From: Atherinomorus stipes
Lineage: Eukaryota > Chordata > Actinopteri > Atheriniformes > Atherinidae
Assembly (NCBI GenBank): GCA_023101725.1
Contig: JALJCO010012614.1
Coordinates: forward strand, 1-64,000
Length of the DNA stretch: 64,000 nucleotides
Direction of reading: 5' to 3'
The notes beneath the pieces were generated by a model. That model ran no database searches. It was given only the letters and a program-made list of their open reading frames with translations, and had not been told where the DNA came from. The stretch's first letter is position 1. The number at the start of each line of letters is the position of its first letter. Shown here piece after piece: positions 1 to 12,906 of this stretch. Both the position numbers and the translations under genes were made by a program.

Positions 1-135
1 TAGTATCTCATAATTCTGAGATAGTTAAGTCATAATTATTAGAAAGCTAAGTCATAGTTATGAGATAGTATTTCATTATTATGGAGTTCTATCTCATAAT
101 TTTGAGATAGATAAATTATAGTTATGTACTAGTAA
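1..135. repeat. AT-rich minisatellite-like repeat
   Basis: Several imperfect units built on 'atctcataattctgagatag' and 'aagtcataattatgagat' recur, each partly palindromic. The left edge is cut by the window, so total length is unknown. Confidence 0.6.
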
Positions 136-1224
136 TATTATTCTGAAACATTTAAGTCATATATGTGAAACACAAGTTTGTTTTAGATCAGAATAGTGGA
201 AAACGGGCTTCCATCAGTTCTGAATGTTGATGACATGTTTTGGCTCTTACTGCAACAAACAGAGGCACTTATTTGTTCAGGAATATGTTGTAAAAACACC
301 GACAGCCTCGTCTGTAAGAACCGGCTGCTGTCTTTGTGGTTCAATCTGGTTTAATGACTTTTCTTTTATTATTTTTTAGTATATTTCCTTTTGTTTTCTA
401 TTCTATTCCTTACGTGTTTTTTTTAATTTTTGGATATTTGATACTTAAAATTTCTACACTTTAAGTAAAGCTTGTATTTTGTAGCTTCAGGCCTTTGAGG
501 CGATGTTGAAATTTCTTTGACATGTAAATTAAAATAAAATCAGTTTGGAGATGTTTGCGTTGAGTTATTGTACTTTTTGTTAAACACATTCCCTTTTTTT
601 AAATATACTATTGATGAATTATTGTTGATGTGTTGATTGTTGGGTTTGAGTGACAAGATATAGAAATATGGTCCAATCATGCTCTAGTACAATAAATTAC
701 CTTCCTAAAGGTTTTTTATACTTCATCTTTAATTTCTACCAAGTTGGGTTGAACCTAAAACGCTCGTCAGCGGTTGCCATGGTGAATCCAGGTGTCAGTG
801 CTCCATTCATGATTGCTTTGTGTTGTTTTACCAGCTCAGAGGAAAGATGATCATCTGATGGAACCAACTCAGCACAAGTTAAAGGAAAAGAGGTTCAGCT
901 AAGTCCGAGTTTAAAGAAGAACTCGTTTAACTTAGTCTGAACGGCTGGGTTTCATCATGTGTAGGTAAACGTCACATAATGCAGACGGAGTCAGTTACCA
1001 TGGAAACAGACTATGCCTCGCGCTCGCTTTAAGCACAACCCCGCCTTCTGCTCTGACTTTAGTTTATGTTTAAAGCAGAATCATGAAACGTCTCACGTTC
1101 ATTGCCGGAACTTTTCAGTGTGACACAAACTGGAAGTAAACAAGCGCGATCAGCTGCAGATGCGAAGTCAGCTGGAAGGTTGTTGTGTTTTGGTCTCAGC
1201 TGAATATTTCAGCGTTTCATCAAC
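136..1224. other. No gene seen; upstream flank of ZNF-A
   Basis: No coding segment with recognisable homology. The last 250 bases resemble the flank before exon 1 of ZNF-B, C and D (short GC-richer stretch, 'gtgacac', 'gaagtaaac'), so the shared promoter and 5' UTR of the zinc-finger family probably lie at about 1080-1224. No TATA box stands out. Confidence 0.4.
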
Positions 1225-1398
1225 AATGTCTTCCGGTTCATCATCTGAGAGAGTTTATCAGCGCGCGACTAACGGCTGCTGCTGAAGAAATATTCTCCGA
1301 GTTTGAAAAAACCATCGTCCAGTACGAAGAAGAGATGGATCGTCATCGCAGACTGCTGGATATCAACTGGAAACCACATTTATTCCTCCACACTGCAG
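1225..1398 (+). pseudogene. ZNF-A exon 1 (N-terminal helical domain of a teleost zinc-finger gene), frameshifted
   Basis: The exon matches the first exon of ZNF-B, C and D, which encodes about 57 residues beginning MSS-HHLREFISARLTAAAE and continuing into a charged region (EEEMDRHRRLLDI) that looks like an amphipathic helix or coiled coil. It ends at a CAG|GTGTGT donor. In this copy the start codon is followed by 'tcttccggttcatc' where the others read 'tcttcagttcatc', a one-base insertion that puts the ATG at 1225 out of frame with the conserved domain. The domain can be read only in the upstream-open frame starting at 1185. The finger exon of the same locus, at 4227-5205, is also broken. The domain role is not known to me; protein-protein interaction is a guess from its helical character. 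Confidence 0.75.
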
Positions 1399-1639
1399 GT
1401 GTGTGATGCAGTGTGCACCTCCGGCAGAACTTTCTAGCCTCAACCCTGCTGAAATAACGTAGTTTAGAGCTGCAAATGTTCTGAAGTAAAAGCTTCTTAT
1501 AGAAAAAGAAATGTTATTTTAGAAGAAGCACAGTTTTACTGTAATTCTATGATGAAATATTGCAGCAGACAAATGATAAAACTAGCAAAATAGGATGGAT
1601 ACGCAATCATTTTTCCCTGTTGAGACTGCATGCTTCACT

Positions 1640-2190
1640 GGGATTTATAAATAAAGGTTAGGCAATTGAATAAGAATATAGATACAGTTGTGCGTGGAAA
1701 TGTGCAGTTAAATAAGTTGAAATTGACAAATGTACCAATAAATAAATGGTCTATGAAAATCATGACATTGATTTTGAATTGTGGTTCAACAAAAATATAA
1801 AAACAAACACAAAAAAATAAAACAAGTAAACGAGCATGATGGAGCTCCAAAGCTAAAATTTTGTTGAGCAACATTTTGAGACAATCACTGCAATCAGGTG
1901 TTTTCTGTAACATCCAATCATACGTCTGCACCTGCTGACTAGGTATGATGGTCCACTATTAATGGGAAAGGTGTTCTAATGTGTGGGACAGTTTTATTTA
2001 TTTTTGTTAATTTTTTTACATTTTTTATTTTGTCTTACCGGTGTTATTCTCAACCATAATTCAAAGCAATATTTCATTTTATTAAATTATGTTCTTTATT
2101 TTTTTACATTTTTTAGTAGTTTCCTTTTATTTAAATTACAATATTTAATTTGGTCTTTTCTTGAAAAGTATGAATGCACACACACAACTA
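1640..2190. repeat. Degenerate copy of the TA-flanked MITE family, 5' truncated
   Basis: Shares internal blocks with the copies at 5299 and 7282: 'gtcccagacacatta'-like, 'caggtgttttctgtaac' and 'ccaaagctaaaattttgttgagcaa' (opposite orientation). No clean terminal repeat is left on the left side. A (TA)n tract follows at about 2196-2213. Confidence 0.5.
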
Positions 2191-2959
2191 TGGGGGTATA
2201 TATATATATATATAGTTGTGTGAAAAAGTGATTTACTTCCGTCCCTATTTCTTTTTTTTGCAAGTTTGTCAAACTTAAATGTTTCAAATCAAATAAATTT
2301 AAATATTAGACAAAGATAACACAAGTAAACACAAAATACAGTTTTTAAATGAAGATTTTTATATTTAAGGGGAGAAAAAATCCAAACCTCCATGTCCCTG
2401 TGCTGAAAGAGTGATCTTCCCTAAACTAATAACTGGTTGTTCCACCTTAGCAGCAACAACTGCATCAAGCGTTTGTGATAACTGGCAGTGAGTCTTCTAC
2501 AGCGCTGTGGAGGAATTTTGTTCCACTCATCTTTGCAGAATTGTTGTAATTCAGCCACATTGGAGGCTTTTTCAGCATGAACCGCCTTTTTAAGGTCGTG
2601 CCACAGCATCTCAATGGGATTCAGGTGGGGGCTTTGACTAGGCCACTCCAAAGTCTTCATGTTGTTGTTCTTAAGCCATTCAGAGGTGGACTTGCTGGTG
2701 TGTTCTGGATCATTGTTCTGCTGCAGGGCCCAAAGTGCGCTTCAGCTTGAGGTCCCCAACAGATGGCCGGACGTTCTCCTTCAGGATTTTTTGGTAGAAG
2801 CAAATTCATGGTTCCCTTCATCACAGCAAGTCTTCCAGGTCCTGAAGCAGCAAAACAGCCCACACACCATCACACTACCACCACCATGTTTTACTGTTGC
2901 TATGATGTTCCTTTTCTGAAATGCCGTGTTACTTTTGCGCCAGATGTAATAGGACCTAC

Positions 2960-3532
2960 TAGTTATGCATGACATTGGAATTTTGGCTGATATCTGGTAT
3001 GCCAATATTTTAGAAACTCATGTGGCTGATAACCAATATTGATACGGATATTAAAGCTGCAAAAGAAACAGTCATTGCCGATAGCAGTTTTGTTGTCCGT
3101 TTCCAACACTTTGAAAAATAGGGGTGGGAAAAAAATATTGATACACTGAAATATGGCGATATTTTCATATGCCGATATCAAACCGATCTTTAAAAATTCA
3201 GTATGAGTCTATTTTACTTAGAAAATCTTGCGAGATTTCATTTTGTTACAAACTTTCGCAATATTTTGTGAATTCTTGCGAGATTTTGTTAGTAAAATAG
3301 ATCAATAACTTGCATCTTTAAATGTCAATGTAATTCAGTGTAGCAATATTTTTTTCCCACACCAGTCTTTAGAAGTTTTAAGTCTGTAAAAAAATAAGTT
3401 TTTTTTTTTTTTTAGACTTGAGAAACAGCGGGCTGATCAGTTAAATATCAGTGGGGCGGCTGATGTACGTTACTCAGTTTAAGGCCGATATAGGCCGATA
3501 CTGATAGGGGCCGATTATATCATGCATCCCTA
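2960..3532. mobile_element. hAT-like non-autonomous element with perfect 8-bp target duplication
   Basis: The ends are inverted: left 'tagttatgcatgacatt', right complement 'tagggatgcatgatat'. Both sides are flanked by GGACCTAC (2952-2959 and 3533-3540), an exact 8-bp duplication as expected for hAT transposition. It sits inside the Tc1 relic and itself holds another element at 3121-3363. A relative lies at 51421-51846. Confidence 0.8.
3121..3363. repeat. Inverted-repeat AT-rich element, nested
   Basis: The left end 'ggggtgggaaaaaaatattg' and the complement of the right end 'ggtgtgggaaaaaaatattg' form a terminal inverted repeat of about 30 bp. The interior is rich in 'cttgcgagattt' palindromic motifs. 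The same family is at 11308-11606. Confidence 0.6.
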
Positions 3533-4226
3533 GGACCTACACCTTCCAAAAGTTCCACTTTTGTCTCGTCAGTCCACAGAGTATTTTCCCAAAAGTCTTG
3601 GGGATCATCAAGATGCTTTCTGGCTAAACTGAGACGAGCCTTTATGTTCTTTCTGCTCAGCAGTGTTTTTTGGTCTTGGAACTCTGCCATGCAGCCATTT
3701 TTGCCCCCAGTCTCTTTCTAGATGGGGGAGTCATGAACACTGACCTTCATTGAGGCAAGTGAGGCCTGCAGTTCTTGGATGTTGTTCTGGGGTCTTTTGT
3801 GACCTCTTGGATGAGTCGTCGCTGTGCTCTTGGGGTCATTTTGGTCGGCCGGCCCCTCCTGGGAAGGTTTACTACTGTTCCATGTTTTCACCATTTGTGG
3901 ATAATGGTTCTCACTGTGGTTCTCTGGAGTCCCAAAGCTTTAGAAATGGCTTTGGAACCTTTTCAGACTGATAGATCTCAATGACTTTGTTTCTCATTTG
4001 TTCCTGAATTTCTTTGGATGGCAGCATGATGTCTAGCTTTTGAGGATATTTTGGTCTACTTCACTTTGTCAGGCGGGTCCTATTTAAAGGTGCCATGACA
4101 TTAAATTTAAATTTTCTGAGGTTTGAGGTTTTGGGGGTATAATATGATCTGTTGTGCACTGATGAGGCCTTGTGAATGTCCAGAGTGAGAATCAAAGTAT
4201 GATTCTTCTATTATTTTTCTCCTCAG

Positions 4227-5205
<979 letters not shown>

Positions 5206-5298
5206 ATAAACTGTCAGAAAATCAGGTTTAAATTTGCTCCTCGTCTGTTTTCATCTCACATTTCGGACCAATACTCTTCTAAAGTAGCTAAAAATATA

Positions 5299-6327
5299 CA
5301 GTCATCCTCAAAATTATTCATACCCTCCGATTTAAAAAAAGGCTAAATTCACAATAGTATTGCAAATAACAAGAAACTAATAATAAATATTTATTACATA
5401 TCCCTAATATAGGGGTGCAATAATATATGTATTGGTATCGAACCGTTGAGTACAGGTGTGTTTTGAACCGTGAGCACTGTGTATTGAATATAGAGCAATA
5501 CAGAGTTTTTAATTTTCATTTATTTTATCAAATTGTGTTCTATCAATGAGCTCTGTGTTGAAAAATCAGTGGATCTGTGTTCCACTACATTCAGATCTGG
5601 CATTTGTAACTTCTTTGGTTTTCATTTTCAGTATAATCCCGATGGTATGCCGTTGTGGACAAAAGGTCATTGCGTTAAAAAAGCCACGAAAATGTACATT
5701 TTTTTTATCGAAAAAATATCGATGTGTGGCACTAAGTATTGAACCGAACCAAGCTGTGAAATTTTTGTATCGTAGAGACACCTTAAAAAAAAAAAAAGTG
5801 TGTGTGTGTGTATATATACGTGTAAAATTAAAGGAAAGTTTAAATTCACAACAGTAATGTAAATAATAAGAAACTAAAGAAACTAATAATAAATAAAAAT
5901 TTACAAAATTCTAATTTAGTGAAATAAAATTTTGCTTTTGAACTGTGGTTGAGAATAATAATCTAAAAAACAAAAACAAAAAAACGCGCAAAACTGTCCC
6001 AGACACATTAAAGCACCTTTCCATGAACAACATACGTGTCAACAGGTGACGACGTCTGATTGATGTTATAGAAAACACCTGATTGCAGTGATTGTCTCAA
6101 AGTGTTGCTCAACAAAATTTTAGCTTCGGAGCCCCATCATGCTCGTTTACTTATTTGATTATTTGTATGTTTAGTTTTAATATTTTTTTAAACCACATTT
6201 AAAATCAATGTCTTAATTTTCATAGATTTTTTATTAATTGTGACTTTGGTCAATTTCAACTTATTTCACTGACAGATTTTTTTTTTCTTCTTTAATTTGA
6301 GGGTATAAATGATTTTGAGGATGACTG
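5299..6327. mobile_element. TA-flanked MITE (Tc1/mariner-like ends), family copy 1
   Basis: The left end 'cagtcatcctcaaaattatt' and the right end '...aatgattttgaggatgactg' are inverted repeats, flanked by TA on both sides. There is no transposase ORF. Internal sequence recurs at 1640-2190, 7282-8050, 14690-14830 and 27850-28000. It contains the nested element 5410-5784. Confidence 0.7.
5410..5784. mobile_element. hAT-like MITE nested in the TA-flanked MITE
   Basis: The left end 'taggggtgcaataata' and the right end complement 'aaggtgtctctacgata' resemble hAT ends. The interior carries 'ggtatcgaaccg' and its complement-like 'ttgaaccgaacc'. A convincing target duplication is not visible. Confidence 0.45.
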
Positions 6328-7281
6328 TATAAAACGAGCTTTCTCGAGAGTGTATTGTTTTTATTTTTACATTTCTAACATCTTTTAAAGTCTTGGCTGA
6401 ATAATTGGTGTTTAGTTTGCATTCCACAGCTAGCTGCTGGATTTCAGTGATCATATCTCATTATGACATAAAAGATTTCCACATTTTATACAGAAAACAC
6501 TTCAAACTACTTCACATCCAGGCTCAGAAGAAAAAAGATTTAAATAGAATAAGTGTTAAGTGAAGAGAAGTTAACATTTTAACAGTTAATTTACCTCTTT
6601 TAAAAAAGAAGCTGAGTGAGTGTATTTGATATAAAACAATGTAAAGACATAAACAAATAAAAATGAACACAAACAACATGATACCAGTGTATTCTGTTTT
6701 ATGACACATTCTGGTTTATTGCTTTTTTTTCTTCTTTTTTATTTATTTATTTTACTATTTTATAAATATTATTATTTGTTTTAGTGGTTTTATGATGCAG
6801 AAACTTAAAAGTTGTTTGCTTTTTCCTGTTAAGTGAAGATTTATTCATAAAAATATGTTTGGTAAATATAGACTGTAATAATATACTAATAAAGTACTAT
6901 TTTAGTAACATGTCATTGTAGTTGTAGTGGCTAAGCCCTTTACATTAGCCCTACTGGTTGCTGACTGAGTTTGTTCCGACGTGTGCTCAACATAGTGATT
7001 TTCCAGACTGGCGTTGCGATGAGATAAAAAGAATTTATTTTAAACAAACAAAAAATATCCGCCACTTATGGCATAACGATTCTCGTAGAAAAACATACAA
7101 TCACAAACGGAGCACAGTCTAAAACTGTGTGCCTCCTCCAACCAGCAACACCTGTGCTTGGGTGCACCGTGATTAAATATCCGGGTCATGGATACCTCGC
7201 ACTCGTAACCATGGTAACCAAGGCAAATAAATATGGCTCTTACAGTAGTTTCACATTATATGTGACATGTAATGTGATATA
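6328..7281. other. AT-rich intergenic stretch, no gene seen
   Basis: No ORF with recognisable homology, splice-coupled exon or RNA gene was found. Short poly-T/TTATTTATTT runs lie at about 6720-6770. Confidence 0.4.
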
Positions 7282-7782
7282 CAGTTATCCTCAAAATTAT
7301 TCATACCCTCCAATTAGGGAGGAGGCTAAACTTACAAAGTGATTCAAATAACAAGAAACTAAAGTAAATAATAATAAATAAACATTCACAAAATTCTAAT
7401 TTAGTGAAAAAAAATATTGCTTTTGAATTATGGTTGTAAATAATAATTTAAAAAAACTGTCCCAGACACATTAGAGCATCCTTCTCATGAACATGGACCA
7501 ACATACCTGTCAACAGGTGCAGGCGTCTGATTGGACGTTAAAGAAAACACCTGATTGCAGTGATTGTCTCAAAGTAATGCCTAACAGAATTTTAGCTTTG
7601 GAGCCCCATGCTTGTTTAATTGTTTTTTTTTTTTTTTGTTGTGTTTGTTTTTAATATTATTTTTCAAACCACTGTTCAAAATCAATGTGACGATTTTCGT
7701 AGATTTTTTTTTATTATTACTTTTCTCAATTTAATCTTATTTCACTTTAATTTGAGGATATGCATAATTTTGAGGACGACTG
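7282..7782. mobile_element. TA-flanked MITE, family copy 2
   Basis: Left end 'cagttatcctcaaaattatt', right end 'taattttgaggacgactg'; internal blocks collinear with the copy at 5299-6327 but without its nested insertion. Confidence 0.65.
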
Positions 7783-8050
7783 CTTATATATGCTTTGGTC
7801 CACTGTTCATGAGCAAGGTGCTCTAATTGGTCTGGGACAGTTTTGTTTTTGAATGAACATTTTGTACTAAAATTAAAAAGAAATATTTTATTTCAATAAT
7901 TCATAATTTTTAAAATTTTCTTATATTTTTTTTTTTACCTTCTTTTTTTATTTTTTATTTTTATTTTTTTACTTTATTTGAACAACTTGTTAATTTAGCC
8001 TTTGTTTAATTTAAGGTTATGAATATTTTTGAGGACGGGACGACTGTATA
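7783..8050. repeat. Partial third copy of the same MITE
   Basis: Begins inside the element ('ctttggtccactgttcatg') and ends with a clean right terminus 'atttttgaggacgggacgactg' near 8048. It lies directly after copy 2, suggesting insertion of one copy beside or into another. Confidence 0.5.
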
Positions 8051-8383
8051 GTCACTTTCTCAGTAGATTTCTTATTCTTATTCGGTATTATTCCATGTCT
8101 TGAATGCAAAAGCTTGACACGAGAAGATAATTAATTTTTTCGTTTCAAAATTGAACTATTTTCCCGGTTTTTACATCCAAAAGATACAAGTGTAGCTGGC
8201 AATCAGCTATTGTTTCATCGAAAGAATGGAAGGTAGCATGAAGCTAACTCACGTCCACTGTCGGACCGTTTTAGTGTGACACCCGGCGGAAGTAAACAAC
8301 ACTCAGGCGCTTAGCACCAGTTGTGGAGCACAAAGACGTTTGTGTTTCGTCTGTCAGCTAAATTTATCGGTGTTTCATCAACA

Positions 8384-8555
8384 ATGTCTTCAGCTCATCA
8401 TCTGAGAAAGTTTATCAGCGCGCGACTAACAGCTGCTGCTGAAGAAATATTCTCAGAGTTTGAAAAAACCATCGTCCAGTACGAAGAAGAGATGGATCGT
8501 CATCGCAGACTGCTGGATATCAGCTGGAGACCTCAGATAAAGTTACACAGAGCAG
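8384..8555 (+). pseudogene. ZNF-B exon 1 (intact N-terminal helical domain)
   Basis: ATG at 8384 opens a 57-codon exon (MSSAHHLRKFISARLTAAAE...) ending in phase 1 at GCAG|GTAAAC. It is in frame with the start of the second exon at 11966, so the first two-thirds of ZNF-B are readable. The exon is intact, but the locus is called a pseudogene because the finger exon is frameshifted and has stops. The 3.4-kb intron is largely filled by the hAT-like element at 9472-10621 and the nested elements at 11261-11912. Confidence 0.75.
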
Positions 8556-9471
8556 GTAAACAACGCTGATAGACGAGGATGAGACTCCGGAAAGGTCCTT
8601 TTTTTTTTTTTTTTTTACTCCTGAAAGGTCCTGATCAGACTAAACACGTCATCTGGGTCTGAATAAAAGAAGCTGAGCTGCACAGCCCATCATACAGTCG
8701 TTCACATACACAGTATTTAACACGCTGCACATCAGGGATCATTTCTCAGCCAGCTGTTTCTCTCCTTTAAAACAAGCCGATAACCTCCCGAGTTAATCCA
8801 AAGAGGACAATATATGGACACAAGGGACACCTGGAAGGGTTAAAGTGCTTGCATCAGATGAGATGTGAGATGTTTTGGCCCAGACTGCAGGTTTCAGCAA
8901 ATTAAATTAAGACTGTCAGGAATTAAATTGAAGACTGACATGATGCATTACCAGAAACATCGAAATGATCCCAGAAATTAAAAACCTTTTATTTTGTATT
9001 ATTAATTAAAATGTCCTTGCATCAAAAAAGAGAAGGCCTTAAAATAACTTAAAACAGCCAGATTTTCATCCATGTTTTTAAATTTGACTTAGACTAGTAC
9101 TAATTAAATTACTTTTCTTTATTCTGGAGAAGCGTTGGCCACGTAGAACAAAACGCAGCAGTCAGAAGTTGATTGTGTTCGCCTTTCTAAGAGGCTCAGT
9201 GTGAGTGGGGTACGTGATGTTTACAGTACAAATACTGTGATTACTACTTGTTTTTATGGTTTAAAGTTTTCTTTCTAGTTCTCTGTGACAGCCTCAGTAT
9301 CACGGCAGGATACAGACAGATATTACTATTATGTTGGGGAGGTTACTTTGGTTAAGAAGGTACAGTTTTGACACCAGTTTGAGTGCTGAATTGTTTAAAG
9401 GTACAGTGTGTAAGAATTACTGACATCTAGTGGTAAAGATGGGTATCTGAAAGAAAAAAATTAGGGCTGCA

Positions 9472-10621
9472 ACTATCGATTATTTTTGTAATCGAGTAAT
9501 CTAGCGATTCTTCTGACGATTAATCGAGTAATTGGATAAATTGGACATTTTGCAAGTTTTTTTAAGTTTCACAACTTAAATTGATTGTAAGAGCTAGAAT
9601 TTCTAGCTTTCAGAGTTCTACAGTGCTGAGTTTTCCCTGAATGCAGCACTGATGACCCCCCGCTTCTCTGCCAAAAACTTAATTGTTTAATTGTTGCTTC
9701 CACATCTGCACATTTAATTCTGCTTTACTGAAATGGAAACAATTGGCCGTTCATTAGGGGACCTAAATACATATTCAAGTCCACAACACTGCAGTATAAA
9801 TGAAAGGATGATCAGCACCTGCTGAACCGACTCCCAACAGTTTAAAAAAAATAATTTATTTATTGTTATGAAAATTTAAAAAAAAACAAAACTGCTGAGA
9901 CCTCTGATAAACTTTTAACCTGGTATCACTGGTAATGTAACGTTTGATGTAGTTCAGCGACTGTAAACTTGAAGGGGCTTTTATATTGAAAGTCACCGGA
10001 TGCTTTCTGCTACTTCTACGTCTGATTTCCTCCTATCTGAACTAATGAGCTGATTCTGGAAGCTGCTCTGTCAAAAACAGACTCGACGCCCATATTTAGA
10101 GAGCTGTGACAGCGTGCTTCTGGCTCGAGCTGCGGGTCCCCGGTTGCGACTAAACCATTGATTAAAACGGTCTTGTTAAGTTTCGGAGGCCGCGCAGCAC
10201 ACGGAGCGCAGAGCAGACGGACCTGCTCTGAACTGCCTTTACTGAGCAGGCGCAGCCAAGTCCACGGATTATACAAATAAATAAAGGACTTATATCATTT
10301 CTATGTCATGGATCACGCGCGTACCGAACCGCGGAGAGGGTACTGAGTTTCCTCTCCCTTTCGGTCCAGTTTGTAGGGTCCCATACAGTTTTTTCCTCCC
10401 TCCACTTTAGTTACGTTATCACCATAAAGCTGTTATGTTCAACAGAAATACCAGTCCGGGCGGAACGTTCCTTGCGTTAACGTTGTGCAACAGAAAAACC
10501 ATCCGGGCGGATGCGCAAAATGCAAAGAGTGATATTAACGAATCCTCGAGGCAGTTATTTTGCCTCGAGCAATTTTATGAATCGAGTTACTCGAATTACT
10601 CGAGTAATCGTTGCAGCCCTA
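9472..10621. mobile_element. hAT-like non-autonomous element (1.15 kb)
   Basis: Starts 'tagggctgcaactatcgatt' and ends 'aatcgttgcagccctа'-type complement, with inner 'taatcgagtaat' inverted blocks. The flanking octamers AAAAAAAT (9464-9471) and GAAAAAAT (10622-10629) form an 8-bp target duplication with one mismatch. No transposase is encoded. It lies in the ZNF-B intron. Confidence 0.8.
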
Positions 10622-11260
10622 GAAAAAATGTTTTCTTTCAAATGACTTCATAGTCCAAGCACTGTTATTAGTGGTCATTAGTGGCCAAAATTCTCCCAGA
10701 CATAACAATGTTTTAATCTGTGAGTGAATCCAGTGAACTCAGGTTAAGCTACGACTGTACTGAGTAATACTTTTAATATCTTTTAAAGCATTTCTGATCC
10801 CAAACAGTGCTTTAAGTCCCATTAAACAAAGCTGATACAGCAGTTTTTAAAGTTCAGAGGGTTCTCACTTCACACACATTAATTTGTCCATTCAGAGACA
10901 CCATAGTAAAAACGGTGGAACAAATATGGCAGCCTCCATATGTGCACCCCCCAGCAAGTAGATATAAATACCTCATTCTAAGAAAATAAACATAACAGTT
11001 ATTCTAGTGCAGCGATGACATATCAATAGAAACAGTTTGAATTATATATCACATTTTTCTGCCAATGACCTTTTTTTTTTTTTTTTTTTACAAACTGTAC
11101 CTTTAAATTTAAAGTTTAGAATTTTAGACTTTAAGACTCTGCAAGAACCTGAGTAAGATGATATTTTCCTAAACTGATAACAGCAACACTCATCACCGGA
11201 CATGCTGTTAAAGTTGAACAAGCGCTCATCTGAAGCTCTGAAAATTGCAGTCACAACTAC

Positions 11261-11912
11261 GGATGGACCGATACAGATTCTTTTTAGGACCGATATCGAT
11301 ATTTTCTAGGGCTGGGGAAAAATATTGATACGCTGAAATGTCGCAATATTTTCATATGCAGATTTCATATAGATATTCAAAAATGCGATATTGATCTATT
11401 TTACAAAAAAATCTCATGAGACTTTGTAAGATATCAGCAAAATCTCGCTAGATTCCAAAGAAACCCGCAAAATTTCTTGACTGAACGACGAAATCTCGCG
11501 AGATTTCATCAGTAAAATAGATCGATACCACATTTTAAAATATTGATTTGATATTGGGATATGAAATATCACGATATTTCAGTGCATCAATATTTTTCCC
11601 AGACCTAATATTTTCTCATCAGCCTCAGCCAATACATGAAGGACACAATGAAAACTAATTTTGAAAACTCTTAAGATGGAAAATAGAAAAAGCACTTCCA
11701 AGTAGATGTATAGAAAATAAACAGTGCACTTGTAACAATATCAGAAAGAAACATTAAAACATGATAGATATCTATAAAAAACTGCTGCCTGTATAGATGC
11801 CTGTCTGAAAATTGTGCAGAGGGAGCGAGTTATGGGCCAAAACACGCAACGTATCAGCTGATACCGGTACCAAAAAAAACAAATATCGGCCAGCGGATGT
11901 ATCGGTCTATCC
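11261..11912. mobile_element. Terminal-inverted-repeat element with a nested element
   Basis: Left end 'ggatggaccgatacagattc' and complement of the right end 'ggatagaccgatacatccgc' are inverted repeats. The interior 11308-11606 is a second inverted-repeat element of the family at 3121-3363 ('gctggggaaaaatattgata' against complement 'gtctgggaaaaatattgatg'). Confidence 0.6.
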
Positions 11913-11965
11913 TTAATCACATCCTCTTCAGGTTTTCTGTAACTTTCATTCCTCTGTTTGTCCAG

Positions 11966-12906
11966 ATGTTCACAGCAGCATGTCTGTGAGGAGGATGAAA
12001 GCTCTGGCTGAGCAGCAGCTCTGGAACCAGGGGAAGGCATATGCGTTGGACCAGGAGGAGGAACCAGAACCTCCACAGATCAAAGAGGAACGGGAGGAAG
12101 TCTGCAGCAGTCAGGGAGGAGAGCAGCTGGTGCTGAAGCAGGAGACTGATACTTTTCTCCTCAGCCACAGACATCAGGACTTCAGCCGGCAGAAGCAAAC
12201 ACTGGACAACTTTTCTATCATCATCAGACACACACGGGATCAACTAGTGATGCAGAGACGAAGCCAAAGAAGGGGACGGAACAGAAACAGAAGGAACTGG
12301 AACTATTTAGCAGCTCTCCGTGTCAGGAGCGTCAGTTTGATGGAAAGTCGGTTAAAACGTCTGCAGAATGTGATGTTTGTGGAGAAGCTTTCAGGGACAG
12401 GTGCAGTATGGAGCAACATCGAGCTCTTCACGCAGCTGTGAAGCCGTATGCCTGTAAAACATGCGGGAAACGCTTCAGCCACAAACGGACTTAAGGTAGG
12501 CACGTACGGATGCACACCGGTGAGAAACTGTTCTGCTGTAAAACATGCGGGAAGAAGTTTCCCCGGAGAAAGCGACCTGCTGGCCCACACGAGAATCCAC
12601 TCCCGGGCGAGAGGCCGTTTTCATGTGGAACATGTGGGAAAAGCTTCAACCAAAGAAGTAACTTGGTGGTTTCCCCCCCGGCACACATGGTGATCTACTC
12701 CGGAGAAAGACCCTTTTCTTGTGGAATTTGTGGGAAAAAACTTCAACCAAAAAAGTTACTTGAGGGTTCACATGAGGATCCACACAGGCGAGGTTTTCCC
12801 GTGTGAAATATGTGGGAAAGGTTTCCACTTCAAACACAGTCTGAGAGCTCATGTGAGAGGCCACGTGGCTGAGGAGCTGAACTCCATAGAAGCAGTTTTA
12901 ATTTGA
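11966..12906 (+). pseudogene. ZNF-B linker and C2H2 zinc-finger exon, frameshifted
   Basis: The acceptor 'tttgtccag' at 11957-11965 joins in phase to exon 1. The exon encodes ALAEQQLWNQ and PEPPQIKEEREEVCSSQ, the conserved acidic linker. A one-base deletion near 12187 ('agccggcag' against 'agccaagcag' in ZNF-D) breaks the frame. Downstream fingers are recognisable in other frames: CDVCGEAF, YACKTCGKRFSHKRT, FCCKTCGKKFPRR, FSCGTCGKSFNQRSN, FSCGICGK, FPCEICGKGFHFKHSLRAH. A TAA follows KRT near 12493, and further indels lie near 12570, 12665 and 12735. The last finger ends with a stop at 12904-12906. Likely a dead copy of a nuclear DNA-binding protein gene. Confidence 0.8.

Larger units (their letters stand above)
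2215..4090 (-). mobile_element. Tc1/mariner-type transposon relic, with nested insertion
   Basis: On the minus strand, 2421-2660 encodes the C-terminal part of a Tc1 transposase, with the hallmark SPHLNPIEMLWHDLKKAV carrying the final catalytic acidic residue. Upstream pieces (2657-3005) carry the typical VKHGGGSVMVCG block. The 5' non-coding part at about 4020-4090 (minus strand reads 'aaaagctagacatca') matches a second fragment at 18673-18870. Multiple frameshifts and stops make it inactive. The body is interrupted by the hAT-like element at 2960-3532. The terminal repeat may start near 'gtgaaaaagtgat' at 2219. Confidence 0.8.

Noticed and set aside
10016..10276. 86-codon minus-strand ORF
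   Set aside because: Lies wholly inside the hAT-like non-autonomous element and has no transposase motif.
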